Shown here piece after piece: positions 55,943-64,000 of a stretch of DNA of 64,000 nt. The notes below the pieces were generated by a model. That model did no database searches. It saw only the letters and a program-made list of their open reading frames with translations, and was not told the DNA's origin. Position 1 is the first letter of the stretch, and each line of letters starts with the position of its first letter. The position numbers and the translations under genes are program-made. This DNA comes from Dryas octopetala. Taxonomy: Eukaryota; Streptophyta; Magnoliopsida; Rosales; Rosaceae. The DNA lies in the NCBI GenBank assembly GCA_963921425.1, contig OY992835.1, positions 18,910,001 to 18,974,000 on the forward strand, read 5' to 3'.

Positions 55943-58900
55943 CTAAGTGCTTGCAGTTGCAGGGGGCTCTATTGATGAAGTATTCCCTTCTGCGTGTGAG
56001 CTAGAAGGATGTTGTTCGTGGGCAGAAGAGGAAACTCCTTCAACACTAGCTGGGGCTGATGGTTCTGATGGATCCGTGTCGTGCCCTCTCTGCCATTTTA
56101 GATTAGAGCTCAAATGGTGTGGCTTGTTGGGGATAGCGTTTCTGTTTCCATGTGGTACACATGCGTGGAAAGCCTTTCTGGCAAGCTGGGTTGGTGCTGC
56201 TGATGCCACGCGAGCTACTTCTGCTTTCCTTAGCACCTATACAAAAAGAAAACAAGTGGAAAGAAAAAGAAAATATCAATATTAAGATCCTAGCCTATAG
56301 AATATTGTTGTCAGTTATCCAAAGGTGAATCTCAAACTTAAAAACTAAGATCCTCGTGACTAAAAGGATCTGCAACCATCTTGTGCCCCTTGATTGGAAA
56401 ATTTAATAAAAGAATGGGTGAATTGGTAGAGAATAAAAAGGGATAGAATGTGAAACATGAGGGATGCACATGGGTAAAAAGAGCTTGTCAAAGAAAAGAG
56501 GAATTTCATCTATTCCATCCTCTAAAAATAAGAATAAAAATCTTCTTGACGGTTGACTATCTGGTTTACTACTCTCAACCAAATCAATCTTCATAAGACC
56601 ACCCTTAGTCAATTTCTTTCCTTCTTTCTTTCAATATTTTATTTTCATTTTTTATTTTTGGTTTCCCAATTTTTTATCTTTAGTACCACATCAATAACCT
56701 AATTGATCCTTTGAGATAAGGAATTGCTCACCTTTACAGTCCTTGAATAAAATGTTGTCCCACTCAATGCCACTGCTTTGTCAACAGATTCCTTGCTAGC
56801 AAAAGTAACATAAGCAGACCTACAAATATAACTGTGATGAACTCCCAGACCCAATATAAAACATACAAACGGAATAGTACTAGTCAGTAACCATAAAGAA
56901 TATATGACTAAGTGAATGTTACCCTTTTGGCTTAGCAGTTACTATGTCTGTCAGAATCACCACATTGACAACCACTCCACACTTGGCAAAGTGCAATGAC
57001 AAAGCTTCTCTAGTTGCTGAAAAATGTACCTGTTTTATTTTTTTAAACAGTATATGGTAAGCTTATGAGATGCTTAGAACAAAAAATGCAGAATTTAAAA
57101 AAGTCAAATAAAGTAGAAGGAATTATAGAAATCTTCATGGAATTTAATCATGAACACTTTACACTTATTAAAACAGATGTGTTCAACAGTTCCCCTGCTT
57201 TCTGGTTAGATTACCTAGTGAACAGATAACTAGCTTAACAGGCAAGAATTTTCTAGATGGGAAAGAAGAAAATTGAAAGTAAAACTGCCTCCAAACAGCC
57301 ATTTAAGTTATAATTTATGATAAGCAAACACCCACGTCAGTTAAAAGACAGAATTTACGATACAAAGTCTGCATAGCATTGCTCATGTAACAATGCTTTA
57401 AATATGCATACTTTCCAAGATGACTTTATGGTATTCAAAATCAAAGTTTTCATTGAGCTTACATTTGTCACTAATACAGTTCTTGACTCAAAGGTTTCCT
57501 TTAATACACCTGAAAATGCACAAGGGCGTTAGAAGTTAGAACTTAGATTCCTGCAACAAGTCAAGCTTGGCATAATAATGATTGCCAGTCACTAAAGGTA
57601 GATTAATCAAATGAGTATTGATCAAGAGAGGAAAAATATGCATTTTGAATGAGGAAGAATAGAAGAAATAATAGAGACGTGATTATAGGTTCTGACTGAT
57701 TTAAACATAAAATAAATGCTTACATATTCATAACATTTTCGTGTTTCTAAGAAAGTTTTAATTTCTTTAAAGATTTTGAAAAATCCCCAACAATGCACAC
57801 AATCAGATTAGGACTCTATTGTGTATAATCCTCTTCTCGTAGTTTTGTGCTTTCATCCTCTGCAAAGGTAATTGAAGAAGTTCCATGCACACACACTATT
57901 AAACTATCATGCAAACACCATCAGTATAGTTTCATTCTCTCACGACACATCCACCCAACACCAACTGCCCGCCTACGTTTTCTTTCTGAAACACACATCA
58001 GTTTCTAGTTCTGGACAAAATTGAAAGCATTTATAAGTAGAAGCAAATTTCATACTTTAGCAAATTGGTCCAAGTTATAGAGAGGCTTTACCAGAATTCA
58101 ACAAATTATTTCCATCTTTTTTTTCTATTTCCACCTGCTTTGACTGAAGCTTTGACATTTCCATTTCAATTTGATGCAATCTTTGTTTCACATCAAGCAC
58201 TTCCTGTGGTAAAAAATTCAAAACTTCAACATTGTTACCAACCCAGTCAAGGAGACAAAAAAGAAGTTGATTCTTAAACTCAATTCTATCGCATAATTCA
58301 ATCCTCATAGCTAGGACAGAGGTTAGTAGTAACCTTTCCTTTTCTTTCTAATAAACCATTATCTAGCAGGAAGAGGACATACCGACACCAGTTTTTGAGT
58401 ATTCTTCAAACCATTTGTGGTCAAGTTTGATTTCTTGGAATCCTGTGAGATATCCTTGCATTGAGGATCCATGTTCCCCTCATCCACCAAAGAAACTGAA
58501 TCAGTACTAGGGCCTGTACTGATTTCACCAAAGAGCCTCTTCCGTCCAATATTATTTGCAATAAGAGGTTCACTCGCTGCACCACCAACATGCTCCAATT
58601 TCTCCGCCTCAACAGGGTAACTGTAAAACCTATTCTTACCAAGAGCAGGAACTTCAGAATTCCTCTTTGGAACTGTTAATGCAAGCCGGTTTTGGACTTT
58701 GTCTTCTTGCTTCTTATGGCCAACACCATAAAAGTCAACACTCTTTTGCCTTACAGATATGTCCTCACATGGCTTGCCCAGTCTATCCCAAACACTACCC
58801 CGAGATTTTTCACTATATAGGGATCCTATACGTACAAATCTTGGTGACAGACTACTTCCTAAACTGTTACTGGCACAAATCTGTTTAGAAGAAGGCCCTG

Positions 58901-60655
58901 CATGAGGAAACCATGAAAGAGTTCAACATGATTGGCTCATAAGCAAAGGAAAGTTACAAAGCATTTATAAACAGGCAATTATACATACATATGCACATAT
59001 TTACATATACATAATTTTCTAAGCACGTATTTAGGTAATCTGGCATGGTACCTAATATGGAGAATTGTGTATTCTTAGACACAGCCTCTCTTTTTGGTAA
59101 ATGTAAAAGCTCTTTAGGCATCCCACAGCATTTGCGATTGACAATCTGCTCTACAATAAGAAAATTCTGAACTTACAAAGGGAAATTTTGTTTAAAATCA
59201 CTGAGAGCATTAAACAGTTTAATCAGCCAACCTGGTTAATTTTACTTTTAGACTGAGTGCTTTGATCTCCCTCGCCATTGATATTTTCAGTTGCAATAAC
59301 TCTTCTCGAAATTTCATTTCTGGATGTCTGTGACAATACTGTCTTTCTATTCACCTCACTCAAAGGGGTAGAAAAAGAGGCACAGTGTTGAGAGCCTTTA
59401 GCACATTTCATAGCATTAGAAGAAACAGGATCACAGGCAGGAGTTGGAACGTGGTAGATCTTATCATCTTTCATCTGCCAAGGGCAACTATATTAAAGAA
59501 ACCTCCTAAAACTTTATCATGCATAAAGAAATAAACTCGGATAACTGATAGTACCAACAGTTCAGCAAGGCCAGTAGAATGACTCTGGGGATTAATGTCA
59601 GGAACTTCACTTATATATAATAAGCCACTGTCAGTAGAAGAGTGACCAGCATATTCCAAGAGAAGACTCCATAACCTACATTGAAGGGATTATCATATGT
59701 TTTCAAAATTGAGTTAGCATGATAAAGAAGATAGTTACAACTAGTCAAGAGAGTTTAAAAATCAGGGTACCAGGATACAAATTCTACACTCCTCTTGCCA
59801 AGAAATGCCTCTAAATCATCTCTTGCCTGATATTGATGCTTTCCATTACAAACCAGCACTGTAATATACTCCTAAAATAATAAACTCATCACTCTTAGTG
59901 AAAGTCATCAAGAAGCAATTTGACCATACCACAAAAAAATTTTGTTACCTAGAAGAGAATGAATAATCATGCACATGCATTTAAACATGAAATTTCAAAT
60001 CAAGTTTAACAACATGAAGAAATAGATAAAATACATTGGATACACTCAGAAATTGACTAGTATTCAATGTTGGAGTACCAATTCCAAATTCCTTTTCTAC
60101 TCCTTGTAACTCTGTTAAAATTAGCCTACATAAATTATTCACTTACATTGTCAAAATCTGATTGCAATTGTTTGAACTCTTAACACTCCTACACTATCAG
60201 AGGACATGATTTCTTCTTGTACACTCAACTTCTTTCAATTACAGGAGAAGCTATGGAAGCTCTTGCTCTCTCTACGATATATACACAATGCACGTAACTC
60301 TGAGACTAATAACTTCAATTCAAATACCTAATGTTAATTAGTCAGCATTCGATTCTCATAGCAACATAGCGCAAAATGCTAATTTCTTTGTCTACATTTT
60401 CTCAGCAACCAAACGAAGAGTTATCAAAGTGAATCACTCACACATTTTCCCGAAGCATCAATTATCTTTCTTTAATTAGACTCAGAAAATGGAAATAAAC
60501 ATTGAAAAGGATGAGAAAATTACAGCGAGGACGTCGTCTCTGTAATCGGAGAGAAATTCAAGAAGCTTTCGAGAAATGGAGGATTTGAGCTTCGTAGCCA
60601 AACGTGATTTCGCGTGGATCTTGAAGGACTTAGGGTTCTCGGAGAAAATATCCAT
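55943..60655 (-). CDS. Nuclear RNA-binding protein with PWI-like N terminus and RRM; frameshifted in this sequence
   Basis: Eleven minus-strand exons are recognisable: 60524-60655, 59771-59871, 59555-59675, 59232-59474, 59052-59145, 58383-58897, 58092-58203, 57463-57510, 56923-57029, 56732-56819, 55943-56236. The N terminus (KLKSSISRKLLEFLSDYRDD, then DDLEAFLGKRSVEFVSWLW) resembles the Nab2/ZC3H14 PWI-like fold that interacts with nuclear RNA export partners. A low-complexity middle and a coiled coil (EVLDVKQRLHQIEMEMSKLQ) follow. Then comes one RRM (NVHFSATREALSLHFAKCG; GSAYVTFASKESVDKAV). Family resemblance is to plant polyadenylate-binding-like RRM proteins. Exon 8 contains an extra base in an AAA run (about 57479-57483): KETFESR and TVLVTN lie in different frames. 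As written, translation stops early in exon 9 (about 460 aa instead of 617). All splice sites are otherwise intact, so an assembly error is possible. Confidence 0.75.
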
Positions 60656-61059
60656 GGCGAAATGTCGTATTGTCGTTTCGTTTGCTCTCTCTCTCCTCTC
60701 AGCTCTGTCACTCACTCGCAATTCTTTTCGCAACCCATGAGTGACTGAAGGAGCCAGTGATGCTTATGAGAATGCTGGTCGCGTTGTTTTGTACCATTTT
60801 GACCATAAATTTTTAATGATAAAATAATAAATAATTTATTCTCAAAAAAATTTAATAATAATAAATAATTCTACTGACTACTGCGTCCTCTCTTTTTTGA
60901 AGGGACTTTTTTGTTGGTCGAATCATTTTTTTAGGGACTTAAGAATAGGTACATAACAATTAACAAGTGGCCCAAAAAACAAAAGAATAGGTACATAACA
61001 CATATTCTTAATTTCTTCATTAAAAAAACAAGCATGTACCAAAAAAACTCAACTATAAC
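60656..61059. other. Upstream region of the RRM gene and intergenic DNA
   Basis: Just upstream of the minus-strand ATG, GA-rich sequence and an in-frame upstream ATG at 60733 are present. The shorter start at 60655 (MDIFSENP) is preferred because the extension is low-complexity (R/E-rich) and looks like 5' UTR. Nothing else is supported. Confidence 0.4.
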
Positions 61060-61800
61060 CCTTTTTATATCATATTTATATCTTTAGGTATTTTGATTAT
61101 TTTGCACATTAAGCATTAGCATTCATACTTTATTGCACCAACAATTGTATCAATTTGAAGTAGAATTATAATAATGTGTAAAAGTTATAAACACTAGTAT
61201 CAACCTTGTACCATTGTATCATATTTATATCTTTAGGCATCTCATTTTGTACTTTGAAATATTATCGTTTAAACCTTGTTACACTTTAATTATACTCTTC
61301 AAACTAAAGTGTAGTAATGTGTGAAAGTTTCAACAATGATACTCTTTTTGTATCATATATATTTGTACCTTTATATATATATATATTTTTTTTTATGCAT
61401 TACCTTTCGTATATTGTTAACAATCTTGTCATTAAAACTAAAATTGTAGTAATGTGTACAAGTTTTAGAGTTAATTGAAGAAATTGAAACACCAATACGT
61501 ACCCTTATTCTTATATATATTTGTTCCTTTAGAAATACACCAACAATTATATTCTTCAAAATAAAGTTGCAGTAAAGTGTAAAAGTCTTATAATCATTTG
61601 GAGAAGTTAAAATACCAGTACTCGATTTTCTTGTATCATATTTATATCTTTAGACGTTATATTTTATATTTGGATGCATTACCCTTCATATCTTGTTACA
61701 CAAATAATTGTACATTTTAATGTCTAAAAGTTTTATAGTTAAGAAGAAACTAAAGCATAAGAACTCATCTTTTATATATCATGAAGGTTCAAATTAAAAT
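61060..61800. repeat. Degenerate tandem array, about five units of 125-160 bp
   Basis: The phrase TGTATCATATTTATATCTTT(AG), or a close variant, recurs at about 61065, 61213, 61350, 61510 and 61634. After each comes an ATTTTGTACTTTG-like stretch, CACCAACAATTGTA/ACACTTTAATTATA, then AATAATGTGTAAAAGTTTTA-like sequence. Spacing is irregular (125-160 bp). The units are well diverged. There is no coding capacity. Confidence 0.65.
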
Positions 61801-62154
61801 GGCTAAAGGTATAAATATTTAAGGAAATGGCCGGATTACATTTGCAAAAACCAAAAAAAAAAAAAAAAAATCTATTTACTCAGCAAAATAGGCAAATTAA
61901 GTGCATAGAATTGAAGGAGCAGGTAGGATATATTTGCATGTACTTTGAAGTTTGAAATTAATTAAAAGGTGGCTGACAAAATCTGCATATTTATGAAAGG
62001 CTGAAAGCTATTAAATTAACTGGATTTCTATCATAAATGTCTAGGCCACTTTCTTTCATACATACAAGATTGTATAGCAAAGTACAATTAAAAAGAAATC
62101 TGAATATAGAACTAGAAGACATGCATGCATAGTTTAAAAAATAATTTAGTCAAC

Positions 62155-62167
62155 TCTATAAATATAA
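62155..62167 (+). promoter_or_regulatory. TATA box upstream of the UGT pseudogene
   Basis: CTCTATAAATATA lies about 50 bp before the ATG at 62217, suggesting the promoter core of the ancestral gene is preserved. Confidence 0.5.
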
Positions 62168-62216
62168 CCCAACTTTTGCAGTTCAATTTTCACACAAAGA
62201 AGACATAGTTTTAGTC

Positions 62217-63563
62217 ATGGCAGCTCCACCACCTCAAGTAGTAATTTTCCCATTCAGGGCTCAAGGCCACACTATCCCATTACTAGACATATCCAAGGCA
62301 TTGTCAAAGCGTGGCCTCAAAGTGACCATCATCACCACCCCATCAAACGCACCGTTCATTCACTCCAAAGTTTCCACCCACTCATCATCGATCATCGTTT
62401 CAGTCATACCATTCCCAAACGACGTCGCTCAGCTTCCTCCAGGCTGTGAAAACACCGCCGACCTTCGATGGATTACGTGCCTGCCTTCGTTTCCGCCACC
62501 AAGAAAATGAAACGACCGTTCGAAGCTCTTCTCAAAGAGATGGTTCAGCATTCCTCGCGTTGGGTTTCACGGAACGGGTGTGTTTCCCGTGCTCGTTCAG
62601 TCGTTCTTAAAGCTGTTCTCTCATGCACGTCCCTCGCGGAACGACGTCGGATGCGAACTCTGTTATAGAGTTACCGAATTTAACACTTCCATTCGGGTTG
62701 AATATACCCGACTTAGTCGGCTTATACTCGGATCCGGGTGACCCGGTATCACAGACCATATTAGAGGGTGACGAAGCGGATAAGCAGAGCTGGGGCTTTA
62801 TTGTGAATAGCTTTCAGGAGCTTGAAGATGAGTACGTGGCTGCATTTGAAGCTTTGCACAAACAGCCCAAAGCATGGCGTGTGGGGCCAACTCTGCTCTA
62901 TGATTATGTTCGAAAAGAAGGAAGTAGTGGGTCCCATGAGAAGAATCAATCCTGTCCGTACATCAAGTGGCTGGATGAGCAAGATGGATCCGGTGCGGTG
63001 ATCTACGTGGCATTCGGTACGCAATCACGATTGTCGGAAGAACAGATGGACGAGATCGCTTATGGGCTGGAGATGGCAGGGCATCCGCACATTTGGACCG
63101 TTCAATCCGGGAAGTGGGCTCCAGCCGTAGGATGGGAGAGGAAGCTGGAACTGAGGAGAGGGTTGGTCGTACGCGATTGGGTGGACCAGCGGAGGATCCT
63201 AGCACACCCAAAGGTGGTGGGTTTTTGAGCCACTGTGGGAGGAACTCGGTGTTGGAGAGCTTGTCAATAGGGGTCCCACTATTGGCTTGGCCAATGGGAG
63301 CAGAGCAACCGCTGAATGCAAAGTTTGTTGCAATGGGACTGAATGCAGGGTTCATGGTTCCAGAAGAGAAGATCACGACCGTCGATCGCCTTGTGATTTG
63401 TGACCGAGTGAAGGAGTTGATGGGAGGTCAGAAAGGGAGGAGGGCTAGGGAGCGGGCACGGGAATTGGGAACCATGGCAAGGCATGCCGTGGCGAAAGGT
63501 GGATCGTCCGATAAGAACTTGGATGAATTGATCGAATGCCTCATTGCCAACCGAAGGGATTAA
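62217..63563 (+). pseudogene. UDP-glycosyltransferase pseudogene (UGT89-like)
   Basis: Family-1 UGTs transfer sugar from UDP-sugar to small molecules. The start MAAPPPQVVIFPFRAQGHTI with the catalytic-type His (H18) is intact. The frame changes near 62462 (before MDYVPAFVSATKKMKRPFEA) and again around 62560-62640, where the segment between KEMVQH and ELPNLTLPFG is scrambled and shorter than expected. It continues well through WGFIVNSFQELEDEY and AVIYVAFGTQSRLSEEQMDE. In the PSPG box (WVDQRRILAHPKVVGF, then LSHCGRNSVLESLSIGVPLL) one T is missing from a T run at about 63222-63226, so the frame shifts. It then reads on to a normal-looking C terminus at 63563. At least three frame disruptions make it a pseudogene, though recent. 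UGT89 placement is by motif resemblance. Confidence 0.88.
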
Positions 63564-64000
63564 TATCCGAGGTCTTTTCTAACGATTTATATGAATAAAA
63601 AATTAAAATTAAATATCAAATGCCAATAATTTTTAGCAAAACAGTAAAACATTAAATCTTTTTTAGTTTAAGTGCTAATTTAGAGTAAGACATTTTGAAT
63701 TATACAACAAATTTGTACGAAACATACAACTTTTGTTGTCGAGCGTTCGGTGTGTTTGATATGTAGTTGTGACTATCATGCAGTCATGATTGTAATTACA
63801 TGAATTAAGTTCATAAAATTCAGAGTTTATAGTTGTTTAAGGCTTTTGATTTAGGTTTAGGGACTAGATAAAGTCCTACAATCTATAGACTAAATATTAA
63901 AGTTTATACCTTAAACCATAATACAAGCACTAAAGAAAAAAAAAAACAAAAAAATGTACTAAGCTGTGACTATGTTATAGTAAAATAGTTGTTATAGTTG
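63564..64000. other. AT-rich sequence after the UGT pseudogene
   Basis: No gene, RNA or clear repeat is visible in this final stretch. Confidence 0.6.

Noticed and set aside
60656..60733. Upstream in-frame ATG extending the RRM protein by 26 residues
   Set aside because: The extension is Arg/Glu-rich and matches a GA-rich 5' UTR; the MDIFSENP start fits better.

Overview
The window is nuclear DNA from a plant, most likely a eudicot; I do not commit to a species. The evidence is intron-rich genes of plant-specific families (an autoinhibited Ca2+-ATPase, a LOB-domain factor, an EXO70 paralogue, an MSR-type glycosyltransferase), AT-rich intergenic DNA, and plant-type Copia, hAT, SINE and MITE insertions.

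Layout. 1-10.3 kb is gene-free. It holds an apparently intact Ty1/Copia retrotransposon (2413-7303; LTRs identical by eye, GAAAC target duplication, unusual TA...TA LTR ends) and two MITE-like elements. 10.7-24.7 kb is a 33-exon Ca2+-ATPase of the ACA8/ACA10 type that carries a SINE and a LINE remnant in its introns. 25.8-26.95 kb is a 1.1-kb non-autonomous hAT element with a perfect 8-bp target duplication. 27.2-28.2 kb is a LOB-domain gene (minus), followed by tRNA-Lys(UUU) (minus) and a six-exon MSR-like glycosyltransferase (29.7-32.7 kb, minus). 33-37.9 kb is repeats and small transposon relics.

37.9-46.1 kb is a graveyard of gene fragments. It contains a VOC/glyoxalase-like pseudogene split by a deleted Copia remnant, a roughly 1-kb inverted repeat built from a gene fragment, a multi-exon COQ3 pseudogene, an LRR receptor-kinase fragment broken by a foreign insert, and a truncated F-box/LRR-like gene whose 5' part is present twice.

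46.7-51.4 kb is an intact four-exon beta-COP gene and 52.9-54.9 kb a single-exon EXO70 gene (both plus). 55.9-60.7 kb (minus) is an 11-exon RNA-binding protein gene (PWI-like N terminus plus RRM) with one extra base that shifts frame inside the RRM. 61.06-61.8 kb is a degenerate tandem array. 62.2-63.6 kb is a UGT pseudogene.

The intact genes are ordinary housekeeping or signalling loci with no evident joint function: Ca2+ efflux, COPI vesicle coat, exocyst tethering, Golgi polysaccharide synthesis, RNA binding and transcription control. The most unusual items are the inverted repeat at 39.3-40.35 kb (a candidate hairpin-RNA locus), the young Copia element with non-canonical termini, a GC-AG intron required in the Ca2+-ATPase, and the single-base frameshift in the RRM gene. 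All coordinates, splice sites and repeat comparisons were read by eye; no alignment or database search was run.
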